Shown here in pieces: positions 1-6,047 of a stretch of 9,330 bases of DNA. Origin of the DNA: Patescibacteria group bacterium UBA6033. Lineage in GTDB: Bacteria; Patescibacteriota; Minisyncoccia; Phycocordibacterales; Phycocordibacteraceae. Each line of letters starts with the position of its first letter. The stretch's first letter is position 1. The notes beneath the pieces were generated by a model, which did no database searches, was not told the origin of the DNA, and saw only the letters and a list, made by a program, of their open reading frames with translations. The stretch covers positions 517 to 9,846 of the forward strand of contig DIZH01000008.1 in NCBI GenBank assembly GCA_002429325.1. Direction: 5' to 3'. The position numbers and the translations under genes were made by a program.

Positions 1-939
1 GTGCCTATACGCTCGGCATTCCTCGCCGTAGGCGGCATCTCGCTCGACGAAGCCCGTGCGACGGGCTCTGCCATCATTTCGCGCGCTGACCAGGAGATTA
101 CCCTGCTCGACCTCGATCGCGCCGCCAAGGCAGCCAGAGAGGCTGCAGCGCCGGGATTCCTCAATCGCCACGTACTCCATAGCATTCCTCTTGAATATCG
201 TGTCGATGGAGCAAAGACGCTTGGCGACCCGGTCGGAATGAAAGGCGTCCGGCTTGAAGCCGACTATCTGTTCGTGACCTGCCTCGCACAGCATGAGGAC
301 ATCCTGACCAAAGCGGTTGAAGATGCCAACATCGAGATTATCGACCAGATGGCTTCCCCACTTGCGGGCTCCTATGTACTCCTCGATGGCGAACAGAAGA
401 TGAAAGGATGCGTGCTGGCAAATATCGGCGCAGAGACAGTCTCCATCGTGGTCTACGACGAAGGCATTCCGGTATCCGTCAAAGTCTTCCCTATGGGTTC
501 GAGCCACATCACCGATGATATTGCGCTTGGATTCCGCATCTCACTCGACGAAGCCGAGCGGGTAAAGTTGGGACGGCTTTCTGGCCAAATGTATCCGAGA
601 AAGAAAGTGGACGACTTAGTGACGACACGCTTGGTCGCAATGTTCACACTCATTGATAAGCATCTCAAATCACTCGGTCGTCGCGGCCCTCTTCCTGCTG
701 GCATCATCATCTCAGGAGGCGGCGCAGGTACTGGCACGATAAGCGACATCGCACGCGGCTCGCTCAAACTTCCAGCGCGTCTTGCTGAATTCCGATTGTC
801 CTCTGATGCGAAAATTCAGGACGCAACGTGGGCAGTCTCGTATGGTCTCGCGCTCTGGGGGCTCACGGGAGACACTAATACACCGAAAAAGAATTTCCGG
901 GCGATGTTCGATAAATTTTTACAGCAATTCCTTCCCTGA
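1..939 (+). CDS. ftsA: Cell division protein FtsA, 5' end cut by window edge
   Basis: FtsA is the actin-like ATPase that tethers FtsZ filaments to the inner face of the cytoplasmic membrane and helps recruit the divisome. The visible 312 residues lack the usual N-terminal phosphate-1 strand (the DIGTS-type motif), so the gene starts upstream; the GTG at position 1 is read as an internal valine. Residues 1-110 match the 1C subdomain (NRHVLHSIPLEYRVDG near 55-70, then DPVGMKGVRLE). The phosphate-2 region is at about 140-152 (ANIGAETVSIVVY). The adenosine-binding glycine turn is SGGG at 238-241. The last 17 residues (KKNFRAMFDKFLQQFLP) form an amphipathic helix, the classic membrane-targeting sequence. 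FtsA is usually about 400 aa, so roughly 80-100 residues are missing. ftsZ follows after 207 bp, the expected order. Odd point: the phosphate-2 loop is degenerate, with N for the usual D and AETV for the usual GGTT. The identification is firm. Confidence 0.93.
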   Translation: MPIRSAFLAVGGISLDEARATGSAIISRADQEITLLDLDRAAKAAREAAAPGFLNRHVLHSIPLEYRVDGAKTLGDPVGMKGVRLEADYLFVTCLAQHEDILTKAVEDANIEIIDQMASPLAGSYVLLDGEQKMKGCVLANIGAETVSIVVYDEGIPVSVKVFPMGSSHITDDIALGFRISLDEAERVKLGRLSGQMYPRKKVDDLVTTRLVAMFTLIDKHLKSLGRRGPLPAGIIISGGGAGTGTISDIARGSLKLPARLAEFRLSSDAKIQDATWAVSYGLALWGLTGDTNTPKKNFRAMFDKFLQQFLP

Positions 940-1013
940 TTTTGAGTTCTGCCGAGCGTGTCAAAAAATATTCAAATGCGAGGCACGGGCAGATGATTTC
1001 TGGAGGCGTACTA

Positions 1014-1163
1014 ATGGTACGACGGAAGAAATCAGCGAACGCCGTAACGAAGCAGATGAAGTTTTTGGGCATGCTCGCTACGGAATGTCAATATTTGCAT
1101 ATGTCTCGATTCTGCTATCATGAGGAAATCGCAACCGCATACAGCTATGTCAAAACGCGTTGA
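1014..1163 (+). CDS. Possible 49-aa small ORF between ftsA and ftsZ (doubtful)
   Basis: A short frame opens at an ATG preceded by GGAGG (1002-1006) at 7-nt spacing, one of the few good SD sites on this strand. The product would begin MVRRKKSANAV, basic and then Cys/His/Tyr-containing, with no domain I recognise. The frame stays open back to a TTG at 942. Against it: the 3' end overlaps the chosen ftsZ start by 17 nt, the likely ftsZ promoter lies inside it, and its composition is nondescript. It may be a chance frame in a leader region. Apart from this frame and the promoter, I see nothing in 940-1146. Confidence 0.17.
   Translation: MVRRKKSANAVTKQMKFLGMLATECQYLHMSRFCYHEEIATAYSYVKTR
1095..1121 (+). 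promoter_or_regulatory. Candidate extended -10 promoter for ftsZ
   Basis: TTGCAT (1095-1100) could be the -35. TATCAT (1116-1121), preceded by TG at 1113-1114, is a full extended -10. The spacer is 15 bp, short, which the TG extension can offset. Transcription would start near 1127-1129, giving ftsZ a leader of about 19 nt with no SD. Because the hexamer overlaps the ATG at 1120, this promoter favours the ATG at 1147 as the start of ftsZ. Read-through from ftsA is also possible. Confidence 0.5.
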
Positions 1164-2409
1164 GCCCGAGATTGAGACCTTTGCACGAATCCGTGTCGTT
1201 GGTGTGGGCGGCTCAGGGAAAAACGCCATCAATCACATGATTGAATCGAAGGTGCGCGGGGTGGAATTCGTCGCCATCAACTCCGACGCCCAGGACCTCC
1301 ATCGTTCTCTCGCTAAGCGCAAGATCCATATCGGCAAGAATCTCACCCGCGGCCTCGGCACGGGTATGAACCCTGAGCTCGGCAAGCGCGCCGCTGAAGA
1401 GACGCGCCAGGAAATCCAGGAGGCTCTCTCCGGAAGTGATATGGTGTTCATCACCTGCGGTATGGGCGGTGGCACTGGCACCGGAGCATCGGCAGTGGTC
1501 GCAAAGATTGCAAAGGAAGTCGGCGCTCTCGTCATCGCCATCGTCACTAAGCCGTTCGCATTTGAAGGAGCGCAGCGCAAGGATATCGCGGAACGCGGTC
1601 TCGCAGAACTGAAGAAAGAAGTTGATGCGTTCATCGTCATCCCGAACGACAAACTTCTCTCCGTCGTCGATTTGAATACCACTGCGAAGAGCGCATTCGC
1701 TATGTGCGACGAGATTTTGCGCCAAGCAGTCGAAGGTGTCTCTGACATCATCACGACCCCGGGCGATATCAATACTGACTTCAACGACATCAAGGCAATT
1801 ATGGAAGGCGCCGGTCCAGCGCTCATGGGCATCGGCATCGCCGATGGTGACGACCGTGCAGCTGTTGCAGCGAAACAAGCAGTGAATTCACCTCTCCTTG
1901 ATGTCTCTATCGGCGGAGCCAAGGGCATCTTGTTTGTCGTCGCGAGCTCAGACGACCTCGGCATTATGGAAGTGCAGGAAGCTGCAAAGGTCATCAATGA
2001 GTCTGTCGACAAGAATGCCAAGATTATCTTCGGTATGATGCACGACGAGAAGCTCAAGAAAGGTCAGATTCGCATCATCGTCATCGCGACCGGCTTCCCC
2101 GAGAGCGCAGCCCACGCCTCGCACTCAGGTCCTGAGCGATCTCTGTTCGCTCTGCCCGTAGAACGGCGTGAAGAAGAACGCGGCCGCATTTATCACGAAA
2201 TACTCAAGCGTGACGTAAAAGATATAAAGAAGGACGCGGAGAAGAAGGAAGTTTCTGAGGAGAAAAAAGAGGAATCAGCCGTCGTCATTGAGAAAGAGGA
2301 GCCTATCGTCACTGCAATGCCCCAGAAGCGTGAGGAAATCATTCCTGCTCCAGAAGATGATGAAGCATGGGGAGCTATTCCGAGCTTCCTCCGAAGACAC
2401 AAGAAGTAA
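1147..2409 (+). CDS. ftsZ: Cell division GTPase FtsZ
   Basis: FtsZ is the tubulin-like GTPase that polymerises at mid-cell into the division ring. Numbered from the ATG at 1147 the protein has 420 residues. The nucleotide-binding loop VGVGGSGKNA is at 18-27. The tubulin signature GGGTGTG is at 107-113. The T7 synergy loop, which completes the GTPase site of the neighbouring subunit, is NTDFND at 209-214, with both catalytic acids present (D211, D214). The globular core ends near 325. A charged Lys/Glu-rich linker spans about 330-406, followed by the conserved C-terminal peptide WGAIPSFLRR at 408-417, which binds FtsA; FtsA is encoded just upstream. An in-frame ATG at 1120 would add nine residues but overlaps the probable -10 element. 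Neither start has an SD at proper spacing. Length and motifs are normal for the family, and the identification is secure; only the start is uncertain. Confidence 0.96.
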   Translation: MSKRVEPEIETFARIRVVGVGGSGKNAINHMIESKVRGVEFVAINSDAQDLHRSLAKRKIHIGKNLTRGLGTGMNPELGKRAAEETRQEIQEALSGSDMVFITCGMGGGTGTGASAVVAKIAKEVGALVIAIVTKPFAFEGAQRKDIAERGLAELKKEVDAFIVIPNDKLLSVVDLNTTAKSAFAMCDEILRQAVEGVSDIITTPGDINTDFNDIKAIMEGAGPALMGIGIADGDDRAAVAAKQAVNSPLLDVSIGGAKGILFVVASSDDLGIMEVQEAAKVINESVDKNAKIIFGMMHDEKLKKGQIRIIVIATGFPESAAHASHSGPERSLFALPVERREEERGRIYHEILKRDVKDIKKDAEKKEVSEEKKEESAVVIEKEEPIVTAMPQKREEIIPAPEDDEAWGAIPSFLRRHKK

Positions 2410-2429
2410 GTCACTTATACGAAAATAAC

Positions 2430-2457
2430 GAGCCCTCGCGCATTCGCGCGAGGGCTC
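2430..2457. terminator. Perfect 12-bp hairpin between convergent ftsZ and the 265-aa gene
   Basis: Arms 2430-2441 (GAGCCCTCGCGC) and 2446-2457 pair perfectly around an ATTC loop. On the minus strand the stem is followed by GTTATTTTC, a passable U-rich tail, and it lies 19 nt past the stop of the 265-aa gene, so it fits an intrinsic terminator for that gene. On the plus strand the stem is 20 nt past the ftsZ stop but is followed by AAAGGC with no U-tract, so ftsZ termination here would be weaker. Confidence 0.75.
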
Positions 2458-2476
2458 AAAGGCTTGTGTGTCTGAT

Positions 2477-3274
2477 CTAGAACGTCCGAACGGCAGGGAT
2501 CCCCACCACGATTTCCTGGCTGGGGTTCGGGTAGCTATTGACTCCGAGATTCATTTCCCCAAGGTGGCGGACTTCGATGCACACACCGTAAGCATCCGAG
2601 TCGATGCTAGATGTCTCAAGGTCTCCTTCGTCTTCTTCCGATACGTAGTCTCCGCACACCGCTACATGCGTCGTAAGGCACCACACCACTTGAGCCGCGT
2701 TCGGGATTGACATGGACTCTTCAGTCATGAGGCTGAGTCTTTGTGTCCGATCCTTGGCATAACGGATAGTGCGTGGGTCGGCCGTAAACGCAAGCCAGCT
2801 TGGCTGGACCTTGTCACCCTTCGCAAATTTCTGCGCCCTGTCCGCATACCAACCGCCTTCTTCTTCGCAGAAGAAGCCCGGGTACAGTCTGCGAACGTCG
2901 AGAAGCGACATGCTCTCGGGCGGACCCGCGACAAGCATCATGCCGTTGTAACGGCACCACCTGAGCGCATCCTTGCTCGGGAGTGTGTCGCCGAACCTGT
3001 CCAACTGTTCGTCGGTGTAGGTAATACCACGCTTCAACGCGATCTCTTCGGGCGAGACGAAGTTGGAGCCCAGCATTGTCCGAGCGAAGTCGTAGTTCGT
3101 CGGCCCCGTGAACTGCGCGATTCCGGCTTCCAAATATGCCTGCCACGCGTTACCGCGACCAAGGAGTCGTTGCAGACCCTCTCGGCTCGGATTAGTTGCA
3201 GCGAGTGCCTTTCGGCATCCGTCGGCGGCGAAACGGTTGTACTGTCTGCGTTGATCAGAGGTGATCATTGTCAT
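2477..3274 (-). CDS. Hypothetical soluble protein, 265 aa, Parcubacteria-type orphan
   Basis: I cannot assign a function. The start at 3274 is well supported by AGGAGA (3285-3280) 5 nt upstream. The protein has no signal peptide or membrane segment. Residues 1-60 look helical (SDQRRQYNRFAADGCRKAL; RGNAWQAYLEAGIAQF). The middle carries FVSPEEIALKRGITYTDEQL (72-91) and MLVAGPPESMSLLDVR (113-128), a word pattern I associate from memory with Candidate Phyla Radiation hypothetical proteins. The C-terminal 75 residues (from about 190) look beta-rich, with an acidic insert SEEDEGDLE (212-220), then TSSIDSDAYGVCIEV and an ending VVGIPAVRTF. That ending is faintly like the terminal strand of C-type-lectin or formylglycine-generating-enzyme folds, which is only an inference. 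The gene sits alone on the minus strand between ftsZ and the reductase, with its own promoter, long leader and terminator. It is very likely a real gene. Confidence 0.8.
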   Translation of the reverse strand: MTMITSDQRRQYNRFAADGCRKALAATNPSREGLQRLLGRGNAWQAYLEAGIAQFTGPTNYDFARTMLGSNFVSPEEIALKRGITYTDEQLDRFGDTLPSKDALRWCRYNGMMLVAGPPESMSLLDVRRLYPGFFCEEEGGWYADRAQKFAKGDKVQPSWLAFTADPRTIRYAKDRTQRLSLMTEESMSIPNAAQVVWCLTTHVAVCGDYVSEEDEGDLETSSIDSDAYGVCIEVRHLGEMNLGVNSYPNPSQEIVVGIPAVRTF

Positions 3275-3322
3275 GTCATTCTCCTGGTTGTGCCCCGCGC
3301 AGGGCGAGCGGCTATCTCGGAA

Positions 3323-3402
3323 ATGAGACGAGCTTTTTACGGCCTAGTTAAATGCCTTGCGGCAATAATTGTAAAAGATAAGCCGTAAAAAGCTCGTCTC
3401 AT
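3323..3402. repeat. Exact 21-bp inverted repeat with 38-bp centre
   Basis: The left arm 3323-3343 (starts ATGAGACGAGC, ends TTTTTACGGC) and the right arm 3382-3402 are perfect reverse complements; pairing stops sharply at both ends. The centre (3344-3381) holds a small TGCC/GGCA stem. No flanking target duplication is visible. The 80-bp unit encodes, on each strand, an open frame from the ATG at its outer edge to a TAA in the opposite arm (21 codons, both starting MRRAFYG). With the minus-strand promoter at 3434-3462 it would lie whole inside the 5' leader of the 265-aa gene. It could be a structured leader RNA, a miniature mobile element or a protein-binding site. Confidence 0.9.
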
Positions 3403-3433
3403 CAGTTTTGGACCTTTCAAAGAACTGGTGATA

Positions 3434-3462
3434 ACTATACCATGTACTTTGAAACTTGTCGA
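3434..3462 (-). promoter_or_regulatory. Candidate promoter for the 265-aa gene
   Basis: On the minus strand TCGACA (3462-3457, five of six to TTGACA) is followed after exactly 17 bp by TATAGT (3439-3434), preceded by TG one base away, giving an extended -10. Transcription would start near 3427, so the mRNA of the 265-aa gene would carry a leader of about 150 nt containing the complete inverted repeat. It lies back-to-back with the reductase promoter. Confidence 0.6.
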
Positions 3463-3491
3463 ATGGTTCTGTACTGGATGTATTACACCCT

Positions 3492-3499
3492 GTTATACT
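3492..3499 (+). promoter_or_regulatory. Extended -10 element of the reductase-glycosyltransferase operon
   Basis: TG (3492-3493), one base, then TATACT (3494-3499) match an extended -10. No good -35 is seen at the proper distance (GTACTG at 3471-3476 is poor). The expected start point, 3505-3507, coincides with the ATG at 3507, so the transcript would be leaderless or nearly so, consistent with the lack of an SD. Confidence 0.55.
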
Positions 3500-3506
3500 T
3501 GCTCTT

Positions 3507-4433
3507 ATGAATGACCTTATTATCATCGGCGGCGGGCCCGCTGGAGTCGCCGCCGGCGTATACGCTGCGCGTAAACGCTTGAAGACAGTACTTATCGCTG
3601 AGGAAGTCGGCGGACAATCAGTCGTTTCAGAAGGCATTGAGAACTGGATCGGCTCGCCGAAGATCCATGGCAGCGAGCTTGCGAGACTCTTTCGTGCGCA
3701 TCTTGATGCAGTGAAAGGCGGCACCCTCGAGCTTGCTCTCCATGAACGAGTCATCTCTCTTGCAAAGAAAGATGATGGCACCTTCCTCGCCACTACCAAG
3801 AATGGTACTGAGTATGCGGCCCGCGCAGTACTGGTCGTCTCTGGCGCAGGTCGCCGCAAGCTCGACGTGCCTGGAGCGGCAAAATTCGAGAACAAGGGAG
3901 TGACCTACTGCGCATCCTGCGACGGCCCCCTGTTCGCTGATATGGATGTAGTAGTTGTTGGCGGCGGCAATGCTGGCTTCGAGACCGCGCTCCAGCTCCT
4001 CGCGTATGCGAAATCTGTCGCAATCATTCATCGCCACCAAGAATTCAAAGCGGACCCCGTCACGGTCGAGAAGGTGGCTGCACACCAAAATATCCGCATT
4101 ATCCGCCATGCCGAGCCAGTTGAGGTCGTGGGCGAACAGTTCGTCACCGGTTTGAAATATAAGAATAAAGACACCGACGCTATTGAGGAGCTTCCCGTCT
4201 CGGGCATCTTCGTCGAAGCAGGAGTGATGCCAAATACCGATTTCGCAGAAGGTCTCGTGGAGCTCGATGCCGTCAAACGCATCAAGGCCGATCCACACAA
4301 TCAGCGCACCAGTATAGAAGGTATCTGGGCTGCTGGCGATTGCACCGATGAGCTCTATCATCAGAACAACATAGCCGCCGGCGATGGAGTAAAAGCGCTT
4401 GAGGATATTTATTTGTGGATAAAAAAGCACTAA
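3507..4433 (+). CDS. trxB: Thioredoxin reductase-like FAD/NAD(P)H disulfide reductase
   Basis: This is a low-molecular-weight thioredoxin-reductase-type flavoprotein of 308 residues, the usual size. Such enzymes pass electrons from NAD(P)H via FAD to a redox-active cysteine pair and on to thioredoxin or a similar thiol partner in the cytoplasm. The FAD dinucleotide loop GGGPAG is at 8-13. The active-site CASC is at 135-138. The second nucleotide-binding loop GGGNAG is at 152-157. The C-terminal FAD motif GIWAAGDC is at 272-279, followed by YHQNNIAAGDG (284-294). The pattern GGQSVVSEGIENWIGSP (35-51) also resembles the reductase half of AhpF. The usual NADPH-phosphate motif HRRxxxRA is changed to HRHQEFKA (175-182), so preference for NADPH over NADH is uncertain. 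The start at 3507 is preferred over upstream in-frame codons because it begins right at the FAD strand and the -10 element sits just before it. Glycosyltransferase genes follow 6 bp later. Confidence 0.9.
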   Translation: MNDLIIIGGGPAGVAAGVYAARKRLKTVLIAEEVGGQSVVSEGIENWIGSPKIHGSELARLFRAHLDAVKGGTLELALHERVISLAKKDDGTFLATTKNGTEYAARAVLVVSGAGRRKLDVPGAAKFENKGVTYCASCDGPLFADMDVVVVGGGNAGFETALQLLAYAKSVAIIHRHQEFKADPVTVEKVAAHQNIRIIRHAEPVEVVGEQFVTGLKYKNKDTDAIEELPVSGIFVEAGVMPNTDFAEGLVELDAVKRIKADPHNQRTSIEGIWAAGDCTDELYHQNNIAAGDGVKALEDIYLWIKKH

Positions 4434-4439
4434 TCAGTT

Positions 4440-5174
4440 ATGTCACCTGAACCGTTTGTTTCAATTATCATTCCGACTCTGAAAGAGGGCTTATTTTTAG
4501 AGCGCACGCTGGAAAACCTAAAATCGCTTCAATTTCCCCACGAGATTATCATCACCGATGGCGGCAGCACTGACGAAACGCTCGACATTGCCAGGCGCTA
4601 TACTGACAAGATAACGGTGTGGACCCATCCCCACCGACAGACATTCGGTCAAGCGAAGAATGCTGGTGCGGCGCTTGCGACAGGAAAGATATTCGTGTTC
4701 ATCGATGCTGATGTCATCATTCCTGAACCGCAGAAATTCTTCGAAGAGATTCTCTCCGTATTTGATGCAAGGCCAAAATTGGTGGCCATGACGGTACCAC
4801 TCAAACCGTATGCGGATAATCACTCCTGGGTAGATGCGTTCTTCTGTGCGCCTCTCAACTGGTTCTATGTTATCTCCAACAATATCTTCCATTCTGGAAA
4901 CGCCTCCGGGGAATTCCAGATGATACGACACGAAGCGTTCCGTAGGATCGGTGGCTACAAGGAGCATCTTGCTGCAGGCGAAGACAATGAGGTGTTCCGC
5001 AATCTTGCTTCTCATGGCCGCACGCTTTCCTACTACAAGCTCTGCGTGCGCCATTCGCTCCGCCGGCCGCACAAGCTCGGTTGGCTGCGTACCTATGGCA
5101 TCTGGATAAAGAACGGCTTCTCGGTGGCGCTCCGCGGCAAAGCCGCGTACAAGGAGTGGTCCGTCGTGCGCTAG
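4440..5174 (+). CDS. Family 2 glycosyltransferase (first of tandem pair)
   Basis: This is a GT-A-fold, family 2 glycosyltransferase of 244 residues, which would move a sugar from a nucleotide-sugar donor to an acceptor. The N-terminal strand is VSIIIPTLKEG (7-17). The donor-binding turn is TDGGSTDET (39-47). The metal-binding DxD is DAD at 89-91 (VFIDADV). An acidic AGED at 179-182 sits where the catalytic base of the family is found. The C-terminal tail is basic and aromatic (RRPHKLGWLRTYGIW), possibly an amphipathic membrane-contact region; there is no clear transmembrane helix, so it is probably cytoplasmic or membrane-associated. Donor and acceptor cannot be read from the sequence; envelope polysaccharide or glycolipid synthesis is likely. 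It starts 6 bp after the reductase stop with no SD, and another GT2 gene follows 2 bp after its stop, so the three genes form one operon. Confidence 0.9.
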   Translation: MSPEPFVSIIIPTLKEGLFLERTLENLKSLQFPHEIIITDGGSTDETLDIARRYTDKITVWTHPHRQTFGQAKNAGAALATGKIFVFIDADVIIPEPQKFFEEILSVFDARPKLVAMTVPLKPYADNHSWVDAFFCAPLNWFYVISNNIFHSGNASGEFQMIRHEAFRRIGGYKEHLAAGEDNEVFRNLASHGRTLSYYKLCVRHSLRRPHKLGWLRTYGIWIKNGFSVALRGKAAYKEWSVVR

Positions 5175-5176
5175 AC

Positions 5177-5893
5177 ATGCGATATCGATTCTTCTCGTTC
5201 GTCATCCCGGCCCATAACGAAGCGATGATTATCGAGCGGACACTGCGCTGTCTCAAGGACCTCGACTATCCAAAGGACCGCTACGAGGTCGTCGTCGTCG
5301 AGAATGGCTCGACGGATGGCACCTACGAACTGGCGCTATCCTTTGCATCGGACACGTTCAAGATGCTTTCCTCCCCAAAGAAAGGCGTCTCACGGGCACG
5401 CAATCTAGGAAAGAAAGCATGTTCGCCAAACCTCGATTGGTGCATATTCATGGATGCTGATGTGTTCCTGAAAAAGACATTCTTGCAGGAGTTGAATACG
5501 TATCTCGGAGCGCATCAGCAGGTCGGCTATGGCACGACAACCGTCCTGCTCGATACTGACGCTCTCATAGGGAAATTCTGGTCCTTGGTCAATAATGTCT
5601 CGTACCGGATATTCAAGACCTTGTTCACAATACACATCGTCAGGAAAGACCTTTCGGCACTGGAATCCTACGATGAGGAATTGGTTTCCGGTGAGGATAT
5701 CGCCTATGGAAGAGCGCTCGCGCGGCACGGAAAATATTTCTACATGAAGACGGCATCCGTCGTCACGTCTGCGCGCCGATTCGAAAAACGAGGGTACCTG
5801 AAGATGTTCTTCGTCAACATGTTCCATGGTCTCTCTGTCTTTATTCTTCCCAAAAAGATTTTGAGGGACATTGAGTGGCAAGTCATCCGCTAA
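5177..5893 (+). CDS. Family 2 glycosyltransferase (second of tandem pair)
   Basis: This second GT2 enzyme has 238 residues counted from the ATG at 5177. It has FVIPAHNEAMIIERTLRCL at 8-26, the donor turn VENGSTDGT at 41-49, DxD as DAD at 93-95 (FMDADVF), and the catalytic-type SGED at 171-174. The tail VTSARRFEKRGYLKMFFVNMF is basic then hydrophobic and may touch the membrane. The open frame extends upstream into the previous gene, but the ATG 2 bp after that stop begins just before the first Rossmann strand and is the natural start. No SD lies at proper distance, so translation probably depends on coupling to the gene before it. It has the same domain layout and length as its neighbour but clearly different sequence, as expected for an old duplication with separate substrates. 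No convincing terminator follows; 5894-5954 holds nothing else I can name. Confidence 0.9.
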   Translation: MRYRFFSFVIPAHNEAMIIERTLRCLKDLDYPKDRYEVVVVENGSTDGTYELALSFASDTFKMLSSPKKGVSRARNLGKKACSPNLDWCIFMDADVFLKKTFLQELNTYLGAHQQVGYGTTTVLLDTDALIGKFWSLVNNVSYRIFKTLFTIHIVRKDLSALESYDEELVSGEDIAYGRALARHGKYFYMKTASVVTSARRFEKRGYLKMFFVNMFHGLSVFILPKKILRDIEWQVIR

Positions 5894-5954
5894 TCTTGCG
5901 ACTCGTCCCCTATTTCATCCTGTAGATACAAGCTATTTCCGCACCTCGGTGCCA

Positions 5955-5983
5955 TTGACTTTTTATATCTTTAGTGCTATTAT
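5955..5983 (+). promoter_or_regulatory. Strong sigma-70-type promoter for the membrane protein gene
   Basis: TTGACT (5955-5960), a 17-bp spacer and TATTAT (5978-5983), with TG at 5975-5976, make the best promoter in the window, with both a good -35 and an extended -10. The start would be near 5990, leaving a leader of about 64 nt before the ATG at 6054. Confidence 0.75.
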
Positions 5984-6000
5984 ATAGCTAGCAGTTAGCG

Positions 6001-6047
6001 TTCCTTTCAACCCCGCCGCATTCGCGACACAACCTAAGAGAAAGGAG
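6001..6047 (+). promoter_or_regulatory. Leader hairpin that could mask the SD of the membrane protein gene
   Basis: TCCTTTC (6002-6008) is fully complementary to GAAAGGA (6040-6046), which contains most of the AAAGGAGG SD 5 nt before the ATG at 6054; a T-G wobble (6001/6047) extends it to 8 pairs. The loop is 31 nt. If it forms, ribosome access would be reduced, so it may be a simple translational switch. This is pairing by eye without an energy calculation. Confidence 0.35.

Noticed and set aside
1120..1146. Upstream ATG at 1120 as the ftsZ start
   Set aside because: It overlaps the likely -10 hexamer and has no SD; FtsZ conservation begins later. Not fully excluded if ftsZ is read from ftsA transcripts.
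1213..2057. Long open frames antisense to ftsZ (221 and 274 codons)
   Set aside because: They run opposite a clear FtsZ with all its motifs, have no recognisable domain and arise from codon bias.
2741..3388. 215-codon plus-strand frame opposite the 265-aa gene
   Set aside because: The minus-strand gene has an SD, promoter, terminator and coherent composition; the plus frame has none and reads into the inverted repeat by geometry.
3323..3402. Inverted repeat as an insertion sequence end
   Set aside because: No transposase between the arms, the whole unit is 80 bp, and no flanking target duplication is visible; kept only as a possible miniature element.
3627..4430. 267-codon minus-strand frame opposite the reductase
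   Set aside because: A shadow of a gene with complete FAD, CxxC and nucleotide-binding motifs.
4518..5881. Minus-strand frames opposite the two GT2 genes
   Set aside because: No motifs or start signals; the plus-strand genes have intact family signatures.
5940..5975. Terminator after the second GT2 gene (GCAC-CTCG-GTGC with later T-tract)
   Set aside because: The stem is only 4 bp and the T-run is several bases away and belongs to the next promoter.
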